From Marinilabiliales bacterium (lineage in GTDB: Bacteria > Bacteroidota > Bacteroidia > Bacteroidales > UBA12077), in assembly GCA_002869305.1 (NCBI GenBank), contig PKTC01000250.1, positions 1-5,688 of the forward strand: a stretch of DNA of 5,688 nt, in the 5' to 3' direction. The first letter of the stretch is position 1; each line of letters begins with the position of its first letter. The translations under genes and the position numbers were made by a program. Below, in pieces: positions 1-5,688 of the stretch. The notes under the pieces were generated by a model, which did no database searches, was not told the origin of the DNA, and saw nothing but the letters and a program-made list of their open reading frames with translations.

Positions 1-83
1 AAAGCATTTGTTATACCTGACGATTGTTAAAAGATTTTTTATGTTAAAAGCTTAATTGAACAATTTATCATTTTTTCTTCCAT

Positions 84-467
84 ATGAAGAATATAGTCAT
101 TCATAGCGATTTTAGGAAAAGTTATTTTCAAATAAAAACTCAGGGAGAAATAGAATGCTCTGTTTTTTTATCATTGATAAATTTGCTTGATTATAAAGAA
201 TTTGTTCAATTGGACAGTTTAAATATAATACTGGATTTAAGGAAGACACAATTAAAAATTACAGTGAATGAGTATCTTTCATTAATTGCACCATTTGCAG
301 AAATGGTTGGTAAGTTTAAATATGTGAAGATGGCAAAACTGGTAGATACTCCATACGAAACTGCTTTAGCATTGCTATTTCATGAAGATACTCATAATAT
401 ATCAAACCTCGACTGTAATTTATACAACACTACCAGTGCTGCAACCAGGTGGTTATTTAATTCATAA
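84..467 (+). CDS. STAS/SEC14-like (SpoIIAA-fold) small cytoplasmic protein, function unknown
   Basis: A complete 127-residue protein with no signal peptide or membrane segment, so probably cytoplasmic. The order of elements resembles small SpoIIAA/STAS-SEC14-like proteins: an N-terminal strand pair (about residues 13-25), a hydrophobic strand ending in an LDLR motif (about 47-53), a long helix (about 61-77), a strand with KMAKLVDTP (82-90), a helix with ETALALLFHE (92-101), and a closing A-A-x-x-W-L motif (119-124) that ends many members of this fold. Family members have been linked to anti-sigma antagonism or lipid binding, but nothing here points to either, and no serine phosphorylation motif is evident. 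The ATG at 84 is chosen because the leader is AT-rich without a Shine-Dalgarno site, as is usual in Bacteroidota. It stands alone, convergent with the minus-strand cluster. The reading frame is solid; the fold call comes from pattern recognition only. Confidence 0.7.
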   Translation: MKNIVIHSDFRKSYFQIKTQGEIECSVFLSLINLLDYKEFVQLDSLNIILDLRKTQLKITVNEYLSLIAPFAEMVGKFKYVKMAKLVDTPYETALALLFHEDTHNISNLDCNLYNTTSAATRWLFNS

Positions 468-534
468 ATTAATTCTGCATAGAAGGAAAAGAGCAGTGCG
501 GATTTAATCTGATTTATATTTTATTATACATTTG

Positions 535-563
535 TTGACCTATTTTCAATTTTAATCTATAAA
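535..563 (+). promoter_or_regulatory. Sigma70-like promoter candidate (TTGACC, 17-base spacer, TATAAA)
   Basis: TTGACC at 535-540 and TATAAA at 558-563 are separated by exactly 17 bases; each hexamer matches the classical sigma70 consensus at 5 of 6 positions. The predicted start near 570 lies just before the hairpins at 578-598 and 602-685. The main caution is that Bacteroidota housekeeping promoters normally use a TTG / TAnnTTTG pattern, which is not present here, and such hexamers arise by chance in AT-rich DNA. No protein gene lies downstream on this strand, so a real promoter would drive a non-coding RNA or antisense transcription into the 1023-1694 gene. Confidence 0.3.
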
Positions 564-577
564 CTAATTAGTCTCAC

Positions 578-598
578 ACTGCTAATCTTTTTAGTAGT
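578..598 (+). repeat. Short hairpin, 8-base-pair stem, 5-base loop
   Basis: ACTGCTAA (578-585) can pair with TTAGTAGT (591-598) around the loop TCTTT. One pair is G-U if the plus strand is transcribed; on the minus strand it would be an A-C mismatch, so the structure favours plus-strand RNA. It is followed by A residues rather than T residues on the plus strand, so it does not look like an intrinsic terminator. Confidence 0.4.
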
Positions 599-601
599 AA
601 A

Positions 602-685
602 AATGCTGTGTAGGAATAGGGCTATATTAGGAAATTTGAGTACTTATAGATATTTCTAAGTTTAATATATTCCTACACAAGCATT
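602..685. repeat. 84-base imperfect inverted repeat with nested inner stem
   Basis: The arms are 602-618 and 668-685. Twelve consecutive bases pair perfectly (607-618 with 668-679, containing TGTGTAGGAATA and its complement), and five more pairs continue outward past a single bulged A at 680. Inside, 627-635 pairs with 652-659 with one bulged G at 631, separated from the outer stem by 8-base stretches on both sides, so the whole segment can fold into one long rod. The loop is too long and the ends lack a T-run for an intrinsic terminator. It may be a structured RNA or a small palindromic (MITE-like) element. No clear target-site duplication and no second copy were seen in the window. Confidence 0.5.
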
Positions 686-700
686 ATTAACTTAAAACAA

Positions 701-753
701 TTCGGCGAAAGATAAATACTTAAAACTTAAAATTTCTTAACTTTCGTCAAGAA
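701..753 (+). repeat. Stem-loop GGCGAAAG / CTTTCGTC with outer extension
   Basis: GGCGAAAG (704-711) pairs with CTTTCGTC (741-748) with one G-U pair on the plus strand; TTC (701-703) can also pair with GAA (751-753) across a 2-base bulge. The loop of about 29 bases contains the overlapping ACTTAAAA copies. On the minus strand the G-U becomes an A-C mismatch, so the fold again favours plus-strand RNA. A competing small hairpin (TTTCTT 733-738 with AAGAAA 749-754) is followed on the minus strand by T-rich sequence and could act as a weak minus-strand terminator instead. Confidence 0.3.
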
Positions 754-835
754 ACAAATAAAACATGATATTTTTAAATAAGAGTTTAAGTTGTACTTAT
801 AGTATGAGTGTATTATTTATCTTATGCAATCACAC

Positions 836-859
836 TATTATTGAAATATTCCAATAATA
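836..859. repeat. AT-rich hairpin, 8-base-pair perfect stem
   Basis: TATTATTG (836-843) is the exact reverse complement of CAATAATA (852-859) around an 8-base loop. The stem has a single G-C pair, so it may be a chance product of AT-rich sequence. No function is assigned. Confidence 0.25.
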
Positions 860-951
860 TGGATTATACATATAATTGCATGTAACAAAAGATAACGGGA
901 CAACAATAAGAATTCTTCATTAATTTAGATATCCGCTTCTCGGTTTAATAA

Positions 952-979
952 AGTTTCAGAGAACCTGGAACCAGAAACT
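952..979 (-). terminator. Weak terminator-like hairpin after the 1023-1694 gene
   Basis: On the minus strand AGTTTC and GAAACT form a perfect 6-base-pair stem around a 16-base loop, followed by TTTATT. It lies 43 bases beyond the last minus-strand stop codon, the right place to end the receptor / NTF2-like transcript. The stem is short and poor in G-C, so the call is tentative. Confidence 0.3.
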
Positions 980-1022
980 CAACCATATCTTTTTCATTAC
1001 CAATTTACCTGCATTTAATTGT

Positions 1023-1694
1023 TTATAACCTCACATTAGGAAAACCTCTGTTAGGATGTGAGAAATGCATTTGTCGAAATTTCCATTCACCATTTTTCTT
1101 TTGCAAAACTCCGGTAATTCTAAGAGGCCATACATATTCCTCACCTTGCTCATATTGATATAAAACCAGATTGGAGTAATAGGCTACTTCCATTAGTTTT
1201 AACTTATTCGTTTTTTTGTTGTCGGTCTCCGATTGTTTCGCAAAATTCTTCAGCATATTCCCAAAACTTTCGTCTGCTGTTCGTCCACGAGAATTTTCAG
1301 GACTGCGTGTTACGGTTGCACTAAAACTTACCCAGGCCAGGTTATTATCAATTCCTATATTGGCATTTTCTATGTCCGGATTCAAATCACCCCAACCAAT
1401 CCAATCAAATTGAAAAGTGCGCACTGCTTGATCTATGCCAGTAAACCATTCTGAATTCCCGGAATTAATAGAATATGTGCCTAAAATTTCAACATTATCA
1501 AAAAAGATTTCATTGCACCATTCCTGAGCATACGATGTATCCCTGTCAATATATCCTTTCTTAAATTCTTTTAGGACTTTTTGAATTTCTGCTGTCTCAT
1601 TATGTTCTGTTTCTTGTGCAGATAGGTTACTGTTAATAACCATAGTACTAGTAATTATAATAAGAATAATACTGATGAATTTTTTTGTTTTCAT
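1023..1694 (-). CDS. Secreted NTF2-like (SnoaL-like) family protein
   Basis: A 223-residue protein with a classic signal peptide: MKTKK, a hydrophobic core of I/L/T/V residues (6-20), and probable cleavage near LSA-Q (about residue 26). There is no lipobox cysteine, so it is predicted to be soluble and periplasmic or secreted. The mature part has NTF2-like features: a first helix with aromatic and acidic residues (34-60), the stretch around WFTGIDQAVRTFQFDW (83-98), the strand LAWVSFSATV (119-128), and the final strands LRITGVLQKKNGEWKFRQMHFS (191-212), with the family's typical NGEWK turn. A stretch at about 131-180, rich in charged and polar residues, makes it longer than the usual 120-150-residue domain. 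The fold forms cone-shaped pockets that bind or convert small molecules; enzyme activity cannot be inferred. It starts 20 bases after the receptor stop with an A-rich leader, so it is probably co-transcribed with the receptor. Confidence 0.85.
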   Translation of the reverse strand: MKTKKFISIILIIITSTMVINSNLSAQETEHNETAEIQKVLKEFKKGYIDRDTSYAQEWCNEIFFDNVEILGTYSINSGNSEWFTGIDQAVRTFQFDWIGWGDLNPDIENANIGIDNNLAWVSFSATVTRSPENSRGRTADESFGNMLKNFAKQSETDNKKTNKLKLMEVAYYSNLVLYQYEQGEEYVWPLRITGVLQKKNGEWKFRQMHFSHPNRGFPNVRL

Positions 1695-1714
1695 TTTTTA
1701 TATTTGTTATGTTG

Positions 1715-4081
1715 TTAAAATTCAATTCTATAATTAAGAATAGGAATTAATCCTACCATTGTTATATCTTCTAATGTACCCTTTTCTTCGTCGTAATATT
1801 GATCCCAAATATTTTCCCTATTAGTTAAGTTTTGTACGTCTAAAGATAATACCCATGAATATTTTGGTTTATTCTTTCTATAACTGACTCCCAGATCAAT
1901 TCGAAAATAGTCGGGGGCTTTTGTTTCATAAGCCTGGTCATTGATGAGATATTCATTATTACGCAATCGTGATTGTTCCAGGTCAATTGGAATGGTTCTG
2001 TAACCTCCTCTTAATATAGTGCGTATGTTTATTCCCAGAACATTTTTTCTTGTTTTACCAACCAAAAACTCTTTCCCTCCAGCAAAACTTAATATGTATT
2101 TACCATTAAAAAGTGTATTTCTTTCTTCAAATTCAGGTATCTTATATTTAGATTCAAATAAAGATGAGGTAAGCATGAAATAATAATTACGAGAAAAGAA
2201 CTTCTCAAAAGTCAATTCAATTCCATAATTTTTTCCTGTACCTTTATTCTCATAAATTTCGCTTGTGAATTCACTGCTAAAATTCAATGCGCTGGCAATA
2301 CCAGTTGTATCTCCTTTCATAACTGGCACATCATATAGATATTGATAATAAACTTCGGTTTTTAATCTAAAATCATTTTTGAAATTCCAATTGTAACCCA
2401 ATACAATATGAGCTGCTTTGGTAATACCCACGTTCTTATTAGGAGTTTCAATATCTCCATTCGTTGATTGTTTTTCTGCTAAATAAAATGAAATAGGTTC
2501 TGAACGGCTATGCAATCCAGCACCAATATTAATAGTATGTTTGTTATTCAACCTCCAACTGGCACCTATTCTTGGTTCTATTACCTGCTCATTATTCAAG
2601 TTATGGTAAATATAGCGTACCCCAGAGTTTAAATCAAACTTACTGTTAATTCTAAATTTCCATTGTAGATATGATTCATACACATCAGTACTTCCTGAAT
2701 GGTCGATTTCTGTAATTAATTGATTTTCATCAAAATTAAAATCTTTTACATGAATATGAAAAGATTTGTTGTGATAAACAATCCCAGTTCTAAGAATATG
2801 TTTTGCATTGAACTTATGGTTTACATAAGAACTCAATGTTAGTGTACTGTAGCTAATATCTTCATCTTCAGTTACGGAACTTATGTAATTGGTGCCTAAT
2901 GAATCTTCAATTAAACTATTGTTGTTATACGAGTATAGCACAATTGTTTTAATGTAGGTTTTATTATTTTTTAAGATGTAGTTATGAGTTAATCCCATTA
3001 AGGCAACCTTATGATCTTCGGTTTCGCCATAGGTATCGCTACGATAAACCCAATCCGTTGAGTCTCCAACCGGCAAATCACCTGCCTCTGATAAACCTCC
3101 TAAACCAAATAAAGAAAACCGCCCAAGTTTTTTAGTTGTTAGATTAATATTAAATGATACATCCTGGTACTCAGGATAAATATCAGAATCTCCTATATCT
3201 ATTCCTATCTTATTTAACAAAGTTAAGGTTGAGTACCTGTAATTAATTAAATATGAAGCTTGTTTTGTATTTGCAATTGGCCCTTCTGCTGCAGCTTGAA
3301 TCCCAAGGACTCCAAGCTGAAATGAATACTCTCTTTTATCAGAATTCCCTTTTCGCAATTTTAGGTCAAAAACACCCGAAAGGGCATTCCCATACTCAGC
3401 TGGAAAAGCACCGGTCATAAAATCAGAGCTAGCCAGCACTTCAGTACTTAAAGCACTAACACCACCACCTGAACCGGCATCACCATTACTAAAATGGTTA
3501 GGATTAGGAATTTCTACTCCTTCCATTCGCCAAAGCACTCCGCGTGGAGAATTTCCCCTAACAACAATTTCATTATTCTCATCATCAAAAGCGGCAACCC
3601 CGGCATAAGACTGAACTGTTCTTCCCGGGTCGTTAATCCCAGCAGCTATTCTTGATGTTTCTTCGATAGTAATTTGTCTTGAACTCACGGTTGTCATTGA
3701 ATTTATACTCTTCCTCTTATCTTTATTAGCAATAACGACTACTTCTTCGATATTTTTTAATGATTCTTTCATGCTAATATTTAGTACAACTTCTCGACCG
3801 GTGCTCACTAATATTTCGTTCAGTATAACATCTTCATAACCCATATAGGAAATAATAAAATTGTATCGCCCAACTGGAACAGATAACAGGTGAAAATCTC
3901 CATTCAAGTCAGTACTTGTTCCAATAATGGGATTAGAATTTTCTATGATGATTGTAGCTCCGGGTAGTGGAGTTTGTGTATCTAAATCAATGATATTTCC
4001 CTTTACTGATTGTGTTAAATTTTGGGAACTAGCTGTAAGGTAAAAAATGTTAAGCAAAAATACGATTAAGCTTTTTTTCAT
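1715..4081 (-). CDS. TonB-dependent outer-membrane receptor with carboxypeptidase-regulatory-like N-terminal domain
   Basis: A complete 788-residue protein. Order of parts: signal peptide (about 1-20); a carboxypeptidase D regulatory-like beta-sandwich (about 26-107) with L-P-G-A-T at 39-43, the T-D-L-N-G-D-F turn (57-63) and G-x-Y-x-x-x-x-S-Y-x-G-Y (71-82); a TonB-box-like EEVVVIA (112-118); a plug domain (about 125-243) with IVVRGNSPRG (172-181), the WRMEGVEIPNP stretch (184-194) and PAEYGNALSGVFDLKLRKG (227-245); then a beta-barrel to the C-terminus, which ends in an aromatic residue (NYRIEF) as expected for BAM-inserted barrels. It would import a ligand across the outer membrane using TonB-ExbBD energy. 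No STN domain is present, so there is no sign of anti-sigma signalling. It is shorter than typical SusC proteins (about 1000 residues) and no SusD gene is adjacent, so a glycan-utilisation role is not indicated. The substrate is unknown. The ATG follows an A/G-rich leader 173 bases after the previous gene. Confidence 0.95.
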   Translation of the reverse strand: MKKSLIVFLLNIFYLTASSQNLTQSVKGNIIDLDTQTPLPGATIIIENSNPIIGTSTDLNGDFHLLSVPVGRYNFIISYMGYEDVILNEILVSTGREVVLNISMKESLKNIEEVVVIANKDKRKSINSMTTVSSRQITIEETSRIAAGINDPGRTVQSYAGVAAFDDENNEIVVRGNSPRGVLWRMEGVEIPNPNHFSNGDAGSGGGVSALSTEVLASSDFMTGAFPAEYGNALSGVFDLKLRKGNSDKREYSFQLGVLGIQAAAEGPIANTKQASYLINYRYSTLTLLNKIGIDIGDSDIYPEYQDVSFNINLTTKKLGRFSLFGLGGLSEAGDLPVGDSTDWVYRSDTYGETEDHKVALMGLTHNYILKNNKTYIKTIVLYSYNNNSLIEDSLGTNYISSVTEDEDISYSTLTLSSYVNHKFNAKHILRTGIVYHNKSFHIHVKDFNFDENQLITEIDHSGSTDVYESYLQWKFRINSKFDLNSGVRYIYHNLNNEQVIEPRIGASWRLNNKHTINIGAGLHSRSEPISFYLAEKQSTNGDIETPNKNVGITKAAHIVLGYNWNFKNDFRLKTEVYYQYLYDVPVMKGDTTGIASALNFSSEFTSEIYENKGTGKNYGIELTFEKFFSRNYYFMLTSSLFESKYKIPEFEERNTLFNGKYILSFAGGKEFLVGKTRKNVLGINIRTILRGGYRTIPIDLEQSRLRNNEYLINDQAYETKAPDYFRIDLGVSYRKNKPKYSWVLSLDVQNLTNRENIWDQYYDEEKGTLEDITMVGLIPILNYRIEF

Positions 4082-4120
4082 ATTTTTCTTTTAATAAATT
4101 AGAATATTTAGTAAAAAAAG

Positions 4121-4128
4121 CTAAAATA
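4121..4128 (-). promoter_or_regulatory. Possible Bacteroidota -7 element for the receptor gene
   Basis: Read on the minus strand this is TATTTTAG, matching 5 of the 6 fixed positions of the Bacteroidota -7 consensus TAnnTTTG. It would give a transcript start roughly 35 bases before the receptor ATG. No TTG lies at the usual 19-21-base spacing upstream; the nearest suitable one (4153-4155) is 24 bases away. The assignment rests mainly on position in the gap between two transcription units. Confidence 0.25.
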
Positions 4129-4141
4129 CAAGTTGTTTAAA

Positions 4142-4155
4142 TTGACGATCATCAA
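4142..4155. promoter_or_regulatory. Near-perfect 14-base palindrome, candidate operator
   Basis: TTGACGATCATCAA equals its own reverse complement at 12 of 14 positions (TTGA-y-GATC-r-TCAA), centred on GATC. It lies 61-74 bases before the receptor start, between the upstream terminator-like hairpin and the possible -7 element, where a dimeric regulator controlling the receptor gene would bind. No regulator gene is in the window and the motif is not one I recognise. Confidence 0.35.
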
Positions 4156-4174
4156 GAACGTATTTAGAAAGTGT

Positions 4175-4216
4175 AAAAGCACCACCTCACTGGCAATTAA
4201 CAATGGAAGTGGTGCT
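4175..4216 (-). terminator. Intrinsic terminator after the DUF5916-lipoprotein unit
   Basis: On the minus strand AGCACCACTTC (4216-4206) pairs with GAGGTGGTGCT (4188-4178): 11 pairs including a perfect, GC-rich outer 8, with one G-U, a 17-base loop, then TTTT (4178-4175). The G-U pair exists only in minus-strand RNA, and a T-run is present only on that side, so the signal is directional. It lies 39 bases beyond the lipoprotein stop codon and separates that gene from the receptor gene. Confidence 0.7.
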
Positions 4217-4254
4217 GGGATATATTGGGGAATTTATTTCTTTATATGTTTCGT

Positions 4255-4704
4255 TTATTTTACTCCGGAAACATGCGAAGATATTGCTTTCCATTCACCG
4301 TTTCTTAAAATGAGAACATTACTTGATTCGTAAGTTATTTTTGTTGTATCAATTAAGATGTGCCCGGTTCCTGAAACTATTGCAGTTCCATTTTCAAAAA
4401 TGTCAAAACGCTTTATTTCAAAATGAAATGAATCGTAAGTGTACTCATTGTTTTTAATATAATCCATTTCAATTTCCTTGTTCGAATAAAATCCATCGGC
4501 CTGTATAAACTGGAACTCATTTGCTAAAATTCTATCTAGTAATATCGTATCTTGCTCACGATAAGCCTTCGGCCATTCAACTTCTTTTAAAATTCTAAGA
4601 TTTTCTATTTGTGCATCAGTGATTTCCATATTATATGATTCTGGATAATCGCATGTACATGAAAAAAGTGCCAAAGCCAGTATTGCAAATAATAAATGTT
4701 TCAT
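4255..4704 (-). CDS. NTF2-like / DUF4440-type lipoprotein
   Basis: A complete 149-residue protein with a lipoprotein signal peptide: MKH, hydrophobic residues 4-14 and lipobox L-F-S-C with the lipidated cysteine at 16 (a second cysteine is at 18). The mature part fits the DUF4440/NTF2-like fold: a helix ending in WPKAYREQDTILLDRILANEF (44-64), the FQFIQADGFYSNKEIEMDYI segment (64-83), strands at about 92-101 and 107-117, and the closing strands with V-L-I-L-R-N-G-E-W-K (130-139). Its length is what this small single-domain family normally has. It is predicted to be anchored to the inner or outer membrane facing the periplasm. It starts 24 bases after the DUF5916 stop codon, so the two are probably co-transcribed. 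The leader is AT-rich with no Shine-Dalgarno site. Its role is unknown; members of the fold bind small ligands or act as small enzymes, and no catalytic residues can be assigned. Confidence 0.87.
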   Translation of the reverse strand: MKHLLFAILALALFSCTCDYPESYNMEITDAQIENLRILKEVEWPKAYREQDTILLDRILANEFQFIQADGFYSNKEIEMDYIKNNEYTYDSFHFEIKRFDIFENGTAIVSGTGHILIDTTKITYESSNVLILRNGEWKAISSHVSGVK

Positions 4705-4727
4705 TGCTTTAAATTTTTAGTTAATTA

Positions 4728-5688
4728 TTATTTATTAAATAAGTAAGATGCTTTAAAAAATAACAGGTTTTTATTTACTGTTAGATCTTCAATTGGCATC
4801 ATATTTCTATCCATTAAGTTCTTTACTGCATTTAGATTGTAACCTAGTTGAATAACCGTACCAGGTATATATGTAAATGAAACGAGTAGTTCTGCGCCCA
4901 GTTTTTCTTTATAGAAATTGTATTCGCCAATAGCTCTTACAAATAAGCTCTTATTTAATTGATATGTTGTGTGTAATCGTGCAAGTGTGTAATCATAAAC
5001 GAAATCATCGTTCGAAGTTTTATAGAAATTTTCGAATACTCCCGATAGTTTTATTTTTAATTGATTTGTTGGTGTAAATAATAAAGTTTGATTTGTTGAT
5101 AATCCATAACCTTGATAAGGATTTACTTCATCATAGTAGATCTTGTTTTCTAAACCAACATATCCTTGCACATAAACATATTTATTAAGTTGTATAAAAT
5201 ATCCACTGCCTATATATCCTGCATTAAACGTTTTATTCTGAAAAATTTCCTCAGAAAAAGATTTCCCCATCCATAACCAGCTATCATTTTTAAAATACAA
5301 TTCAAATCCAGCATACGACCAGTATTCAAATTTATGGTTAGACATATTAATCTTTGGGCGTGCATTCAACCAAATTCCTATCTTATTTATCTTTTCCGAC
5401 TTTAAGGGTATATTCAGGTTGTATGTAATTGGAAAATTATGTAATCCTTTTCGTGTTAAATAACCCGTTTCTGTATTAAAGTTCTCATCATTTTGATAAT
5501 AACCAACTAAAAAATCATTATAGCGATCTTTATAATTGTAGTGAGCTCCGAAGTTATTACCGGCTTTAAAATTAATTGTATCATCAGAGAACGATCTAAA
5601 GAAATTATAATCTATGCTGTTCTTGCCGTTTATTCTTATTTTACCATCTATTCCACCAACTCTATTATATCCTATAGATGTCTCCTTT
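4728..5688 (-). CDS. DUF5916-family outer-membrane beta-barrel protein, 3' part only
   Basis: The reading frame is open from the right edge to the TAA at 4728-4730, giving 319 complete codons of C-terminal sequence; the start lies beyond the window. The first residues read KETSIGYNRVGG, then alternating aromatic/polar beta-strands continue to the end. The segment VGYYQNDENFNTETGYLTRKG (20-odd residues encoded at about 5444-5507) matches the pattern of the family's well-known F-N-P-E-x-G-F motif at the start of the C-terminal barrel. Full-length relatives run to roughly 700-900 residues with an N-terminal CBM9-like domain before the DUF5916 region; only part of the latter is here. The protein ends in ASYLFNK. 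It is expected to lie in the outer membrane; its biochemical role is not established. There is no ATG in this frame between the edge and 5345; a TTG at 5367-5369 lies inside the conserved region and is not a start. It is the upstream gene of the lipoprotein unit. Confidence 0.8.
   Translation of the reverse strand, partial: KETSIGYNRVGGIDGKIRINGKNSIDYNFFRSFSDDTINFKAGNNFGAHYNYKDRYNDFLVGYYQNDENFNTETGYLTRKGLHNFPITYNLNIPLKSEKINKIGIWLNARPKINMSNHKFEYWSYAGFELYFKNDSWLWMGKSFSEEIFQNKTFNAGYIGSGYFIQLNKYVYVQGYVGLENKIYYDEVNPYQGYGLSTNQTLLFTPTNQLKIKLSGVFENFYKTSNDDFVYDYTLARLHTTYQLNKSLFVRAIGEYNFYKEKLGAELLVSFTYIPGTVIQLGYNLNAVKNLMDRNMMPIEDLTVNKNLLFFKASYLFNK

Larger units (their letters stand above)
468..1022. 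other. Convergent intergenic region, no protein gene, rich in inverted repeats
   Basis: 555 bases lie between the stop codons of two convergent genes. No reading frame of credible length or composition was seen on either strand. What it holds: a sigma70-like -35/-10 pair (535-563), a short palindrome at 563-572 (ACTAATTAGT), a hairpin at 578-598, a long imperfect inverted repeat at 602-685, a further stem-loop at 701-753, an AT-rich hairpin at 836-859, a 10-base palindrome at 908-917 (AAGAATTCTT) and a weak terminator-like hairpin at 952-979. The octamer ACTTAAAA occurs at 690-697, 718-725 and 725-732, the last two overlapping by one base. This is longer and more structured than a simple double-terminator gap needs to be. 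Confidence 0.7.

Noticed and set aside
602..685. Reading the long inverted repeat as a bidirectional intrinsic terminator for the convergent genes
   Set aside because: The outer loop is 49 bases long and no T-run follows the stem on either strand.
690..732. ACTTAAAA copies as a CRISPR-like or iteron array
   Set aside because: Only three copies are present, two overlapping by one base, with irregular spacing and low complexity; there are no unique spacers or replication genes.
1216..1454. Two overlapping plus-strand open frames of 65 and 73 codons
   Set aside because: They lie entirely antisense to the 1023-1694 gene, which has a clear signal peptide and a recognisable fold; their products show no domain-like pattern.
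4133..4333. Plus-strand open frame of 66 codons
   Set aside because: It runs through the terminator hairpin and antisense into the end of the lipoprotein gene; its product has no recognisable features and the region is better explained as regulatory.
1715..4704. Polysaccharide utilisation locus
   Set aside because: There is no SusD homologue, glycoside hydrolase or hybrid sensor in the window, and the receptor is shorter than typical SusC proteins.
5345..5369. TTG at 5367-5369 or ATG at 5343-5345 as the start of the rightmost gene
   Set aside because: The frame is open upstream to the window edge and encodes conserved barrel sequence there, so these are internal codons.

Overview
The window looks like chromosomal DNA of a member of the Bacteroidota, probably a marine or gut-type Marinilabiliales/Flavobacteriia-like lineage; the phylum is well supported, anything finer is a guess. 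The evidence is strongly AT-rich DNA, A-rich leaders instead of Shine-Dalgarno sites before the start codons, a TonB-dependent receptor with the N-terminal carboxypeptidase-regulatory-like domain typical of this phylum, and the C-terminal part of a DUF5916 outer-membrane-type protein.

Layout. Positions 84-467 (+) carry a small STAS/SEC14-like protein of unknown role. A 555-base convergent intergenic region (468-1022) follows. It has no credible gene but is rich in inverted repeats, and a sigma70-like -35/-10 pair (535-563) sits just upstream of three consecutive foldable segments (578-598, 602-685, 701-753). From 1023 to the right edge everything is on the minus strand. In transcription order: the 3' part of a DUF5916 beta-barrel protein (4728-5688, running off the window), a short NTF2-like/DUF4440 lipoprotein (4255-4704), a 173-base gap, a 788-residue TonB-dependent receptor (1715-4081), and a secreted NTF2-like/SnoaL-like protein (1023-1694).

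The spacing suggests two transcription units. DUF5916 and the lipoprotein are 24 bases apart and end in an intrinsic-terminator-like hairpin (4175-4216). The receptor and the second NTF2-like gene are 20 bases apart and probably start in the 4082-4174 gap, which holds a near-perfect 14-base palindrome with a GATC core (4142-4155).

All four minus-strand products are predicted to be exported to the periplasm or outer membrane. Together they read as a cell-envelope locus: an outer-membrane active transporter without a SusD partner, another outer-membrane barrel, and two small periplasmic NTF2-fold proteins that might bind or process a small ligand. The substrate cannot be read from the sequence. 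No CRISPR array, tRNA, rRNA, transposase or phage gene was found. The most unusual items are the structured intergenic region and the pairing of two different NTF2-fold proteins with a SusD-less receptor.
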